Shown: positions 39,042 to 51,735 of the stretch, one piece after another | Layout of the letters: every line of letters starts with the position of its first letter | How positions within the stretch are numbered: position 1 is the stretch's first letter | Origin: Acanthacorydalis orientalis | Taxonomy: Eukaryota > Arthropoda > Insecta > Megaloptera > Corydalidae | Length of the DNA stretch: 64,000 nt | Direction of reading: 5' to 3' | Assembly: GCA_034766995.1 (NCBI GenBank) | Contig: CM068323.1 | Coordinates: 25,305,214-25,369,213 of the forward strand | Program-made: the position numbers and the translations under genes | Notes under the pieces: generated by a model | Database searches by the model: none | What the model was told of the DNA's origin: nothing | Seen by the model: the letters and a program-made list of their open reading frames with translations, nothing else

Positions 39042-42000
39042 GTATATACAAATATGGTCAAAAATGTTCAATAAATCATTACCGATTATTATTTTTTTCT
39101 ATCGTTGTTAATGAGCGTTTCGACGGCGATGCCATCATCTTCAGACCGTAAACGTACGGGAAAATATTTTTGTGGTTTATACGATGAAAAAAAAAACCAT
39201 TCGTTTGTGATTCAAAACTAAGCTCAACTAGATCGATTCAAACAGTACGATTAGACGTGTCTTCGAACATAATTCTATTCTAAACATTAATCGGATTGCA
39301 AATAATTGAAACATTAACAAAGAGATTAGATCAACATTCGGATTGAACTGAAGAAATCGACAATGGAAAATTTTCAGTTATTAGACTGACGATTGCGTTC
39401 TCATCGATTTGTTTTTAAACCGAACATTCAGAAGATAAAGAGACAGATGAGTTAGCGGGCGGACGGGTGGATTCTGTGCACCGCGGAAATATATCAGCTC
39501 ACGATGCGTTGTCTGCGAACTAGTTTTCAGTTAATAAAAGCATCATCGTCCTTGCGTACTTGATTATTCATTCAACCCGCCCTCTCCCCCACCCCCTCTG
39601 CGACGTACTTCTCTTCTCGAAGACGAAGAGGCCGCTCTTAAAGAAATCCGTCAAGAGAGATGAAAGCAAAAACAAAAAAGCTCCCCAACACCCTTAAACA
39701 TGAACTGATATGGAATGATTGAAGTGGTGATAGAATCGTTAGCAACTGTCTGTTTACTCAGAAGGGAATTATGTTTAGGGCGATCGCTGTTAGCTTTTGT
39801 TTAATTTGACAGATAAAAAAAGTTATAACAGAACAGACACAGCAGTGCTGTTAATAACAGACTTCGTATAAAACAGAATTCGTTACTTTGAGGTCTAGAA
39901 TATGCAAATCCCTGCTGTAGCGGCAAGTAAGGGTAACTATCACCTGATGCAAATGATGGACCTAATCCAGCCGACGATATAGGTATTGCAGCCATTCCAG
40001 GCCTTCCAAATGCTGATCCAAATCCTGGTCCTCCTCCAAATCCTGCACTGGGACTAGGTGGTCCTATAAAACATCCACGTGTTGAAAACAATAAACCCTT
40101 ACTGTGTGTGTGTGTGTTTTTATACATATATCACACAATTTATCTTTGATTATTGACCAGTCGTCGCAAAAGTCCTTAAAAGTCTGTACAAGTAGAATTT
40201 GATTAGATCTCTTCAGCGAGAACCTTGAATTGATAACATTTTTTTTTTTGTTTTTTTTTTTACGTACCTGATAATCCGTACAGAGGAAGCGCGGCCTGAT
40301 AATGATGCGAATGTCCTAGAATAATAAGTTCGTTTTAGTATTCAGAACAATCGTAACTCACATATACATTTATATACATGTACGCGTGTGTGTGTATTAA
40401 TTATTAATGCATTTAATCATGTCTTATGATAAGTCGATTGTTTAAATGCAACATAATGAGCGAGTAATGAGGAATAAATTAAATCATTACACATGCTGTA
40501 TGAGAGTGTTGTTTTTCTTGTCTAATCTTTTCGACTTTTTTACGCCCTCGCTAAAAATCTTTCGCCATTGCAAGTGACCGGAAACGAGAACATCTGTTAC
40601 GAGTATGCCCAAGCAGTAAATGAATTGAAAATGAAATTATAACGACGAGCAGACAAATTTTAAACGAACTCTCAATCTTTTTTTTGGTAAATTACAATAC
40701 GAGCGATTGTTATAAAATCGTTGTGCATTTTAAAATGTTAAGAAACCCTTTCGTATAGAAGATGAAAACGATTTATAAAAAATGCATTCGTTCTAAACAG
40801 GTCACTCGGAGTTCTTCACTATATTTTTCCTCGTATTCTTATTTGAATTTTAAAATCAGTAGACGTATTGCCGTATTTGATGCAAAGAACAATAACTTAC
40901 GAGCAGTGAACGGAATACAGTAAACACACGCGCGCGCGCGGATTAAAATAGTCCGTGTTTGCTTCGAAGAGCTGTTTAAAAAGTATATATATAATTATTT
41001 AATTCCCGAATTAAGACATTTAAGTTTTGTACGAAATACAGTTCTTCAGCAAAAGATGCATTTTTCCTCTTTACTTCTAGCGCTACGCTGTTTCCGAGCA
41101 ATGTTTTTCGTAAACAGATCGATTGTGAAAAAAATGTATTGGCATCACGACAAGCACGGCTTGTCCGATATATCTCCACAGTGAGCTTTTTCCTCTAGGA
41201 TAACCAATGTAATTAACACCATAGCTGAGGCATAAGACCACAAAATGTTTGCGGAGCTTCAAAATCGTATCATATTTCGCGCATCGATCGTGGCAAACAT
41301 GTCGAGCGTTCACAAAAATAAAACTTGAATAAACCACCTTAGAGGAGCATTTCCCACATCGTTCTCATCTTCGATAGAAAGGGCCATTTTTAACGGCATA
41401 GTGATTTTAAAACGGTTCTATATTTTATGATATTCGAGTACACTTTTGTTGTCTGAATAGAAAAAGAAAGTGATATTGAATTGCTTCGAACCGACATTAC
41501 ATTGAACAATAACAAACATGTAAGTGTGTGATTAACATCGATCGGATATGCAATGAGAAAAATACAAATGTGATGCGAACAGAAAATTGTTATTAAATTT
41601 ATATTTCAATTTAAAAATACTTTAGAATACAAAAGGTGCTGACATTCAATCAAGTCTGTGCTGTTCAAGTTAAAAGGGCATACGGGGTCGTATATTCCTG
41701 ATACACACAGTTCCACACTTGATTCGTATAAAGTGGCCCTCGCGCACGCACGCACGCACACACACAACATCATTGAATGACTGTATAGAAACACGTTCTT
41801 CTACGTGATCTCATCGGTACACGATTTTAATGTTAGGTAATTGTCGATCGTCAAACTCTTAAAAACACAGTATCTTCAATAACCAAATATCTTGTTCTTT
41901 TACGACATATAAAAATAATATGTTCAGTTGTAATAGCAATGATGAGCAGATGCTGTTTCGTATAAAAAATCATTCATCAACTTTTATAGCTCTTAATATA

Positions 42001-42165
42001 TATGCGAATCATTCTTAGTAGCGAAAATGTTAGCAAAGAATTAATAAATGTGTTTGTTTAAAAGAATACATGCTGTGATTAAATTGAACTGCAAGTTTTT
42101 TTAAGTAATTGCGAATGAATATGATCTGTAGTCCTGTAAATAGCGAATGCTTATCATCGAGAACA

Positions 42166-42258
<93 letters not shown>

Positions 42259-45200
42259 CACATATAAAAAACACTGGCTGGCATTCAACATGATTATCTG
42301 TGATTGCTACTGACAAATACGTCGACATTCTGAATTTTCATTTTAATAAAATTGTATTTTTTTCTTCATAATCGTTTGTTGTTATAGAGTTTTTTGATTG
42401 AATCCCAGTTAATTACAACTCTCTAACAATTTTCTTAATCAACGCAAAAACTTTCCGTGCAGTCCAACATATATATATACATATACAAACGATGTTAATT
42501 ACTACCTCCAATATCTCCTCGCATCCTCGTTCTAGCTAAGACCGGTTTGAATGAAGAACGTACTACCACGGACACACAGAGATAAAAAGAATCAAAAGCA
42601 AATTCAATTAATCAAAAGCAATTGATTATTACCTCCAATACGTGCGTGTATCCCTTTTCCAGCCAAGACTGGTCTGAATGAAGAACCTAGTACCACGGAC
42701 ACACAGAGATAAAAAGAATCAAAAGCAAATTCATTATAAAAAAAAAAGAAAAACAACAAGATAAGAGGAGATAGAAAACGCAGATTACATAGAAAATTTG
42801 TTAATATAGAAGAGAGAAGCATATTGTTTCGAGACGTATACAGTGTTATTGTTCAAATGTGCAAAATTACCTCTGTGGCTTGAAAACACCGCTGTCCTCG
42901 AAAGAATACGATTGCTAAGCGAACTTTCTAAAGATTCGTCGTCTAGCGTTAAAGAAACAGAAAAAGTGTGTACGAAAAGCAGTGAGATAAAACAAGAAAA
43001 TTAGAGTAAAGTTGTGGCGGTGCGTTGTGAAAATACCTGCTTCCATTTTCTCAGTGTCGACCGGCGACGTGGAGTTCGGCTTGACGACGACGAGCGACGT
43101 GAGGGATGTCACGAACGAATACTGAAAAATATATACAGAATTGTTCCACACATGCATGTATACAAACAGGGATGTGTTCACATAAAGTCTTGCGAACTAG
43201 TTTCGATATTGACATTTCAAAAATCCACTCCCGACACCCGCGGCTGTTCGCGATCTACGAACGTTCGGTGTCATCGCTCGTCGGCTGCTCGCATCGCATC
43301 CCGCGCATCCCGCCACCGTTTCATTCGACATGAATGTTTTCCAGTAGTCGTTCCGGGACGACTTAACACGCTCGACGTTCAAACACTGGCCGCGAGCCGT
43401 CTGTTACGAGACGGGCCGGCGTCCACCCGATAAAAAATCATTCGCAACTCACCTTGAGCGCCAACTTCAGTGCTTGTTTCTCGGCAGTTTCCTTCGACTC
43501 TTCGGCTTTATCCTTCGATGCTTCTGTAGTCATATCAGGTGTTTCGAGTACAGGTCCGATCACCGGATCGATCTGTGCGTCTTTCTTGTCGAGTAACTGT
43601 TTGATCGTCAAATAAGCCCAGAGTCTCTCGAGCGATGGTTTGTTCTGCTTTTCTGGTTCCGGTATCGGTATGATCTGCGTCGAAAAAAAATATCGAATAA
43701 CATTAATGGAAAAACAGACGAACGAACAAAAAACAATTCGTAACGAATACGTTCGCTGACCTTCGGTATAAAATCGATTGGACCACCGATACTGTACGCG
43801 CTGACATGCGGATCCACTACCACGGCTTTATTCTGCGCGAGTTTTCCGGCTACGACGAGTTCGCTGCCCGAGAACAAGATGTGGAAACCGACGTCGGTCA
43901 CTTCTTCGATCTGAAAATAAATTCGGTCAGTCGTTCGTACAGATCCGAAACATGAACATGTGCATCTGAAGAGCCGTTTAACTTATCTTCTTCGCGTATT
44001 ATATTATCTATGAACAGTCGATTTTCTTGTCGTCTGCTGCGATGATCGACTGTCCTATTGCGTGACTTAATTTCAAGAATTTTTTCGCGACTTAAAACCG
44101 ATGAAAAGATATTTTACCTGCGCATAAATCGGACGTGTCTCTAAATTCGCTTCGAACCGGGTATCAATACGTAAAGAAGATTAATTTGACTGTCGCGATC
44201 GATTGATTCGCACAGATCGAGGCATAAAAAAGAGACTGTAAATCGTCCATTTAATTTCGAAGTTAATAGTCGAGCGTTTAGATTCGGCACCGCGAGCGTC
44301 GATGCAGACGGGACGATGAGAAATTTTCTCAGTTTAAAAATGAACCGTTCTGGGAATATCTAATCGGCAATTGTTTTGTTTTTTTTTTTTGTAGGAAACT
44401 CGCACGGTACCTGATCAGAGGGATACTTGAACGTGACGTTCGCAAGCAACGGCGAGGAGATCTGTTTGTAGAAATGCTGAAGCTGCAACGACGCGTCGGC
44501 TGCTTCGTAGATATGTCTGAGGAAACCGGAGTTTCGTAGCGCGAGCTGTTTGAGGAAGCCGCGATCGGCGTCCTCGCCGAACGCCAACGAGAACAGCGCT
44601 ATCGGCTTAACGCCCGTATTCAGTTCGGATACCATCGTGAGGATCCTCTTCGGACTAGTTTCGCCGACAGTAGGATCGCCGTCAGTCAGGAAAACAATGA
44701 TCGGTTCCGGCTTGGCGCTCTTGTCCGCATTCGCGACGAGTTTCTCGACCTGGCTCACGCTCGAGTTCTGCGCGATGTAACCCTGACGAGCCAGCTTCAA
44801 CGCGGTGGTGAGCGCATCGTAAATATTCGTTCCTGTGTGACAGAGACATATCGACGGTGGCATTGTGCGCTGATCGCGACGATAATTCATACTGATATAC
44901 AAACGGAACGGAATGCGCACGCACCTCCTGACGCCGTCAGTCTTTCGACGACCTCTTTCGCCTTCTCGATATTCGCGGACGTGGCCGGATAGGCCGGTAT
45001 GACGACCTCGTCCGGCACCACACGGTCGCTGACATCGTCGTTGTACCAACTGCTTGCGGTCTGATGTTTGATGCTATGGCTCGGAGTGTCCAGGTTGTAC
45101 ACCTGAAAACGATACGCTCGCCGATCATTCTAGGAGACGACTTCGCCGCCGTCACTCTACACGCACCTTTGCGCCGAAACTGAAGTCGATCAGGTTGAAG

Positions 45201-47298
45201 TAATCGCCCGGTTTCAGGTCGTCCAAGATGGACAGCATCGCCTCCCTCAACTGGACAATCTTTCGACCGATCATACTTCCGCTGACGTCCAGCACGAAAA
45301 CGACGTGCTTGTTCAACGGTTTGACATCTTTCGGTGCGAAGAAATGCACGAAGTAGCCGTCGTACACCTGTCACACGGATCACAAAACGATAAGTCGATA
45401 TCTATGACTGAACGGTTCTCCTTTACACAATCAGACCGTAGCAGACAGAACCAGCACATATATTAATTACCATTATTTCTCCGCCTTGTGTGTCTCTATC
45501 GACGTCGTACTGTACGACGAACTGGCCGGATATTCCTTGTTTGTCGCTAGCCACCGCATCTGATTTGTCGCCGTTATCGTCCTTCGATGACATTAACTCT
45601 TTCTGTTGTTCCACCGTCGGCGAGAAAGTGATGTGCGCTTCAGTCTTTTGAGGGTTTCTGTATTCGATTGTAGCGTAAGGATTCACTGAAACACATGCGT
45701 TTAAATCGGTACGAATTCAGAGAGACGCGCGAATAAAAAGTGACTGTATCGAATGAAATCGCTACGATCGGAACGAGCCAAGTCGCGCTCGCGGTCGCGC
45801 CAAAGCCGACGAATACATTAATCAATATAAGAATATGGAACTGAAAATAGAACAGAAACAAAAAAATATAAAATATTCATCCGCGCACCTTTTGTTTTCT
45901 CGTCGGCGTCGACCTCGTTCCCGGACCTCAGCGTCGGCGTTCTAATCAAACTGATTTTATTATATTCACGTATATCCACGTCGACGGACAGATCCCTGAC
46001 AACCTGTCCGGGATGCAAATTCACGACTAGGTTGTAAACATCGAGCCGACGTGTCAACAGCTCCTCGTACGTGAGATTGAACGTCGCTTTCTTCTGCGGT
46101 TCGACGTTCACTGATACGGTGAATCGATTCGAGTCACGGGCACTGGAAACAATTCGTTTTGTGTTTTTTTTTTTACCTACACTGTTCGATTCAATAAACG
46201 TCCGTGAATCATTCGAATGAACCGTTCGAACACGATCCGTAAACGTTTCAATCCTAATACAAAATTATCGTTTTTTTTTCTCTCCACATCAAAACAAACA
46301 TTATTTGTAAAAACGGTCGCTCTATTGAAAAACAACTAGTCAGATAAATCGAATGGTGTGTGTGTGTCTGTGGTCGTAAACAAAAATATGTTTTTAAGAC
46401 AAAAAAAAAAACAACTTATCTAATCAGTCAGAATAATTTGAAAATATTTCTCGGCGGATCAAAGATTTATAAATTGAATTTTTATATTTTATTTTTAATT
46501 CTGTTTTGCAACAGCCGATGCAAGGATCGCGCGCATACCTTACAGCCACGTGTGCGGCTGACAAACCGCTCTGCAGTGCGTTCTGATACTCTTGTTTCGC
46601 GGCTTCTTTTTCTTTCACGTACGCCTTATACGCTTTTCCGTCGATTTCCCTGCAAGAGAAAAAAAACGTACACGTAAAACAGTTCATTAAAAACAGCCAG
46701 CACCTCGTGCGACTCGAGTGCGGCACGAACTCGATCAAACACGAATCCACGCTGAATCTACGTACATGACGAATGCGGATATGAACGCCGTCTCCGGTAT
46801 GACGATGGAGAACGAGACCTCCTGCGCCTTTTTCGCAGGGTTCGCCACACGGCTCGAAACGACCGTCGTCGCGTAACGTGCGTGCACCTTCGAGAACACT
46901 TTCATGCTGTAGAGCTGCGGCTGGGCTAACGGTTCGTCTACCGATGTTTCTTCGGTCTGTGTAAAATAAAAAAAAAAAAAAAAAAAAAAAAACAGGAGGA
47001 AAACGATTCAATTCGAGTACGGAAGAGGACAAGATCGAATCGAAAATAAAACGGAACAATAATGCGAGAATTGCGAAAGATATTGAAATAAAGTTAGAAA
47101 TATTTAAACGATCACAAATATGCCATCGTACGGTTCGTTCGTTTTTTGATAATCGGCCCGAAACCACGGCCATACGCTGATATTTAATTCTTCGTCCATT
47201 TGTAAATCCGACTGTAAAGACTGGCAGTTTCGTTATTTGTAAACAGAATACGCGCAGCTTCATTCTCTCTCTCTTCGAACTCGGAGCGTGTACAAATA

Positions 47299-47362
<64 letters not shown>

Positions 47363-48753
47363 CCGACACTTGAAAAATATCGCAACATTTTTCCTGTTAG
47401 TGCCGTTGGTTTTCAGAAACAAAAACGACTACGAAAACAAACACGTCGTCTCTACATTCGATCGCTTTGATTGGCAAGCGTGTATACAGGTTTAATGCAG
47501 TTGACCTCTAGATAGATTTACAAATTTCTCGATAACGAATCTCTTCTTCGCACATTGTATTCCATGTATAAATAATGTCAAGAGCATTAGCGCCATAAAA
47601 TTCAGAGGCAGAAGACGCACATAGCACAGAATCCGAGACTTTGAGCAGATGCACAGAAGTTTACTCGCACGTTCTCGTATCACAAGTAGAGAATGTTTCG
47701 CTGCGTTTTTTTTTAAAAGAAAAAATTATCGCAATGATATGAAATGTTCGGATTGATATATTTTTCGGCTCGTAACACGTAAAAATATATAAAATTCGAA
47801 TACGTTCCTTTTATAGAATTTCCGTAAAATAACAAGCACGGTCAAGGTTATTCGAAAACATGACTGTGCATTGTTCCAATAGGAACCGGTCGTTAATCAC
47901 AGAACATATGTAAATACATAATTAGAACTAAACGCGTGTAATGAAACGATTTACGTTTCATAAAACGTTCCTCTTCTCGGCCCAGCCTTGCAGCAAAACC
48001 TTGCGGGAAGAACGAACTTTTTCTCGATTCGAGTATCACGAATCGACTCAAATCCAAGCTCTTCCCTTATTGGTGAAAATGCATCGATCGACCAGTCGAA
48101 CAGTATGTTAACAGAGTAGTGTATTTATTTGTATTACGAACTGATCTCCAGTGCTCCGGTTACATTTCGGAATAACGTTTTCTGGCACACAGCATGTAGA
48201 GTACGTTACATTTTCCGAAAATTCGAATGATTATTTTCGAACGTGATTACATGCATCCAACAGTAAATTTGATTATCTTTAGTGTTGCGTACGGGACAAT
48301 ATCCCGTTTCTGCCCGTTTCCTTGTAAAACCAGACCAAAGCCGTGATCGTACGCCCCGATACTTGGAAAAGTTGCAGTCGTGCATCGTACGTTAAATCCA
48401 ACAATTCTCTACAGGCATGCGAATAATTATTTTTGAACATGATCTCATATGTATTTAATAGTAGAATTTATGACCTTTAGAATGGATGTTTTGCATGCAT
48501 TTTTCATCAAAATAAAGTGCAGAACCGATGTGATGCGAGGCGAGGACCGGGCAGACGGACTCGTGGCGTTACGATTGGATGGAAATGCGGGTCTGTACTT
48601 TTACAAGAAAATCATACTGACCTGTTTGACATTTTCGCTCGTCTCGTCGGCAACGGTCACTAACGGTACAGCGGTCGACGGCGGCAACGAAAAACACCAT
48701 CCGGATGTGCCGAACAGCGCGACGAACGCGAACACCAGCACGTGGAATCGCAT
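36953..48753 (-). CDS. ITIH: Inter-alpha-trypsin inhibitor heavy chain (ITIH)-like secreted protein with CLIP-like C-terminus
   Basis: ITIH proteins are secreted extracellular-matrix (hyaluronan) associated proteins. Nineteen exons join to 3,000 coding bases (999 aa): 48,753-48,622; 46,956-46,766; 46,649-46,539; 46,142-45,889; 45,685-45,471; 45,367-45,167; 45,102-44,925; 44,832-44,411; 43,910-43,761; 43,674-43,453; 43,121-43,037; 42,927-42,871; 42,686-42,633; 42,562-42,506; 40,315-40,268; 40,063-39,887; 38,029-37,761; 37,475-37,336; 36,989-36,953. A signal peptide (residues 1 to about 20) is followed by a VIT domain (exons 2-4; [19 protein letters not shown]) and a vWA domain (exons 6-8) with an intact MIDAS: D328-V-S-G-S332, GTNIYDA near 428 and [10 protein letters not shown]. 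Then come the post-vWA module ([14 protein letters not shown]), [15 protein letters not shown], a set of micro-exons, a Gly/Pro-rich exon, an acidic/Pro/Thr stretch, and a six-cysteine tail ending [12 protein letters not shown] see no vertebrate-type DPHFII cleavage motif. The junctions of the micro-exons are less certain than those of the vWA part. Confidence 0.92.
38850..39150 (-). repeat. Dispersed repeat family copy with internal (TA)n tract (in ITIH intron)
   Basis: Read on the minus strand the copy runs: ggtctgaagatgatggcatc, gccgtcgaaacgctcat, aacaacgata, aatgatttattgaacatttt, tgaccatatttg, then a (TA)n tract (38,958-39,048), then gtggtgaaaagagaatttct, ttgtgaaagtgaatttagca, acagtgtcagaa. 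Other copies lie near 26.2, 30.3, 30.85, 49.4-49.6 and 53.4 kb. It is the fullest copy seen and shows the microsatellite as an internal part of the element. Confidence 0.55.
40316..42505 (-). other. Large ITIH intron between micro-exons 14 and 15
   Basis: About 2.2 kb. A TA tract at 42,172-42,265 and an unrecognised minus-strand open frame (41,337-41,083) are present. More micro-exons could be hidden here. None was found with matching phase and splice sites, but exons of 50 bases are easy to miss by eye. Confidence 0.55.
42172..42265. repeat. (TA)n microsatellite
   Basis: About 94 bases of TA with a few CA steps, in an ITIH intron. Confidence 0.95.
42502..42735 (-). repeat. Tandem duplication containing ITIH exons 13 and 14
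   Basis: Two direct copies of about 108 bases, 42,627-42,735 and 42,502-42,609. Each contains an intron end (acagagataaaaagaatcaa on the + strand), an acceptor, a 54-57 base exon and a donor. The exons encode [18 protein letters not shown] and [19 protein letters not shown]. Both start two bases into a codon and end after one base, so either or both can be used without frame change. Confidence 0.8.
46957..48621 (-). other. ITIH intron 1
   Basis: About 1.7 kb between the signal-peptide exon and the VIT exons. It holds an A20-type run by the exon 2 acceptor region (about 46,965-46,991), a (TA)n tract at 47,303-47,361, and a degenerate direct repeat (48,223-48,290 versus 48,418-48,485). No other coding signal recognised. 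Confidence 0.7.
47303..47361. repeat. (TA)n microsatellite
   Basis: Uninterrupted TA run in ITIH intron 1. Confidence 0.95.
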
Positions 48754-49112
48754 TGCTCTGTCTGTAAAAGGGAGACCGGGTTTGAACGGTCGTCGATCGA
48801 TTGTCGGCCGCGTACAGAAGTTCCAAATGTGCAAGGTTGACGCGCGCACACGTCCGTACGAATAAAATTCGGCGAAAGCAATGTCACCTCTTGAACTGTT
48901 CACTAAATATTAACGGGCATGTACTCGGTTTTATCGCGTACAGAAACGACGGGTCAAGAGGCGACGTTCGGTTGTGTATTAGAACAGATTAAAGGAAATA
49001 TCAACATTGATAGATTGCATACAGTTACATCAGAATGTTGTTCGAGAGTGTTCAGGACGGGGCACTTTTTCAGTGACAAACATTTTAACACGTGCGCTCA
49101 ATAATACACAGA

Positions 49113-49123
<11 letters not shown>

Positions 49124-49181
<58 letters not shown>
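49124..49181. repeat. (TA)n microsatellite
   Basis: TA run of about 58 bases, about 0.4 kb upstream of the ITIH start codon. Confidence 0.95.
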
Positions 49182-49183
<2 letters not shown>

Positions 49184-49398
49184 AGTTACGAAATGTAATT
49201 ATAAGAAATATTATGTTGCTCTTATCACTAATTATTCTCATTGGCCTTTAATAATTACACACAAGTATTTGACATACCTATTGAATTTTTCATCATTGTT
49301 TTCTACCGATAATATAATCATAAAATTGTAAACTCAATCATTAGCATTCGTTTCGCGAATGGTTTCTGTTTCCACCTCACAATTCACAAAAAAGTCGC

Positions 49399-49625
49399 CG
49401 CTCGAAAATGTTCAGTGAATGATTATTGATCGTTTTTGGCTGTTGCTTATTCGTGTTTCGATGGCGATACTGAGGTACGGAAAAAAACTATTTTTCCGTA
49501 TCTTGGCGCTCTGAAGATGATGACATCTTCATCGAAATAGATATAAAAAAAATCAACAATCAGAAATGTCAATCATTTATTGGTCAGAGACGTTGGGGCG
49601 AAAAAAGAATTCATTCGTGAATGTC
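49399..49625. repeat. Head-to-head inverted pair of the dispersed repeat
   Basis: The left half (49,399-49,485) is a minus-strand copy (read on the minus strand: tatcgccatcgaaacacgaa, then aaaacgatcaataatcattc, actgaacattttcga). The right half (49,508-49,625) is a plus-strand copy (ctctgaagatgatgacatct, tcatcgaaat, aatcatttattggtca, gaattcattcgtgaatg). Together they form a foldback of about 230 bases around the self-complementary acggaaaaa...tttttccgt centre. Confidence 0.5.
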
Positions 49626-51691
49626 AACAAACAGCATCTATTCGGATCTCTTTCAAAGAGGACCCCTATCCAAACCTTTTGACTAAAATGTATATTCAAT
49701 TTAAAGATAAATAATTAAATTCTCGTTGTATTCGAATTCTTGGACATTCTCGAGTTCTGTTCGATCTCTGTTTTCAACAACAGCGTTCAACAATCGATAG
49801 ACACCGATCAGCATTACATAGATCATTCTGATATGTATGTCACATTACATTTCATTCACGGAACTTTTGATAAATTTCATCGAGTCTCGTTCGATCTCTA
49901 TTGTAATAGTGGAAATAGGATCTCATGAATCGGTATGACCATCGATTAATTATACCGGGAATTTTATATGTACATGTAATATATATATACATGTAGTTCA
50001 AATTAATTACATGATTACATAGTCCTAAATATCAAATAAATAAATAAATATGATATGAAAACAAATAATGATCACATAAAGAAAAACAAACAAGAATGAC
50101 AGAAAGTAAATATTATACACAGTTGTTCACTAAAGCGGAAACAATTAATCACGCAAATACCGGCATAACAGATTTAATTTTTAGCAAATCTATACGTTAT
50201 TCCGCGATTTGTTTGGATTTAATAACAAGAGACAATTTAATCTGAAATAATCGAAAACAGACGATGGAACGAACACTATCGAACGGTAGAGATACCGAAA
50301 AAGATGTATAAAATAACAATAATAAACTGACTTGATTTTGAAATCTTACTAGGAATCGAATGTAGGGGTGTTTCCAAATTGAAAATTAGGTCGTTTTAAA
50401 TGAAGGGCTGAGAAAATAGTTAAATGGAGATGTTCTAATCACTGAAAACGATTCAATTCTCTAAATGAAATAACAACGGTATCGAAATTACTACTAAGAT
50501 ATGATTAGTGCTTGTCTCATCGGGGCATCCAAACAATATTATGTATATATCTTCCGTAATTGTATATATATATATAGTTTTTTAGCAGCTTGATAAAATT
50601 TTCAACTCGTTAGCGGTCTAAGAATAATAGTACTTCCATTTAAGGGAGGATACGCAACGATCAGAACGAGAAATAATCAATTACTGAACATTTATATTAA
50701 AAACATTTGTGGTTTGCAGCGAGATGAAATTTCACTTGTAAAAAGAAATAAATGTACTCACTTTATAAAACGGTTGTATTCCCAATTTTATTGTTTTATT
50801 CTGATTTGTAAATAAAATTAAATAAGGGTCTCTTTCAATACTTTAAGAGATTGAATAACACACGGTACGCGAAATTGCTGAAAAACTAACAGGAAAAGAG
50901 ATAAAAACTGAGAATATTAATTGATAGTTGTTTCGTTGAAAATCATTCTAGGACGCGATGAATATGAAAAAACAACAACATAGAAATTGTTACAGAGTTC
51001 AGCAACGAATACCACATACACACACACATATGAATATACATGGTATTTATGTTTGTGAATTCCTCTTGGCGTTCGGTACAAAACTCGAAATGATCGAGCA
51101 AAAAAAAACAAACAAACAAACAAAACGTCCCGTCGAACCGGTCTTTCGGTACATCCGAAGACCAGCCTCGAGAGAAGATACGCGGTCCATCGTTACGATC
51201 GAACCGCTGGCACCGAACAATGAAATAGATGATTCGCATCAAATGATTCTTACCTATTTCGATATTCCGACAGGCGTTGTATTATGTGCGCGTATACTAA
51301 ATTTCAGAAGTGTACAGACGTTTGTTACGAATATACATGTAAATCACTCGCACGCACGCGATTCGAGTACCACGTTTAATTGTTCTATCAATTATGTCAC
51401 CTCTTTTTATATATGTGCGCTATGTAAGAAGCTGCGCCGTGCCCCACCAGAGACCGATGGTCAAGTGACTGAGCCAGTAAGTGGCCAATAGAAACACCGG
51501 AATAGGTAAACGAGTAATAATCGACAAGTTCCCTGCCAATTGCCCCAAACGTATTCGAATCAGTTTGTTTACAAACTCGTCGTGCCCATATTAAATTGTT
51601 TCAAATGATTGTATGCGCGCACACCTGATGAGAAATTCATGTAAATAGAAACACCTGCGTTTTAAATTAATTTATGGTTCACACACACACA

Positions 51692-51735
<44 letters not shown>

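Noticed and set aside
41083..41337. Minus-strand open frame in an ITIH intron that at first suggested a decayed transposase
   Set aside because: No catalytic DDE/D motif, helix-turn-helix or flanking inverted repeat could be found, and no family was recognised.
44360..45049. Long continuous frame through the ITIH vWA region
   Set aside because: It reads through intron 7 and merges wrong-frame sequence with exon 8; the split exons give the intact MIDAS and correct family sequence.
50958..51491. 177-codon open frame between the ITIH and Ras genes
   Set aside because: Low-complexity start, no family resemblance and no supporting splice or composition signal; kept only as a remark in the intergenic entry.
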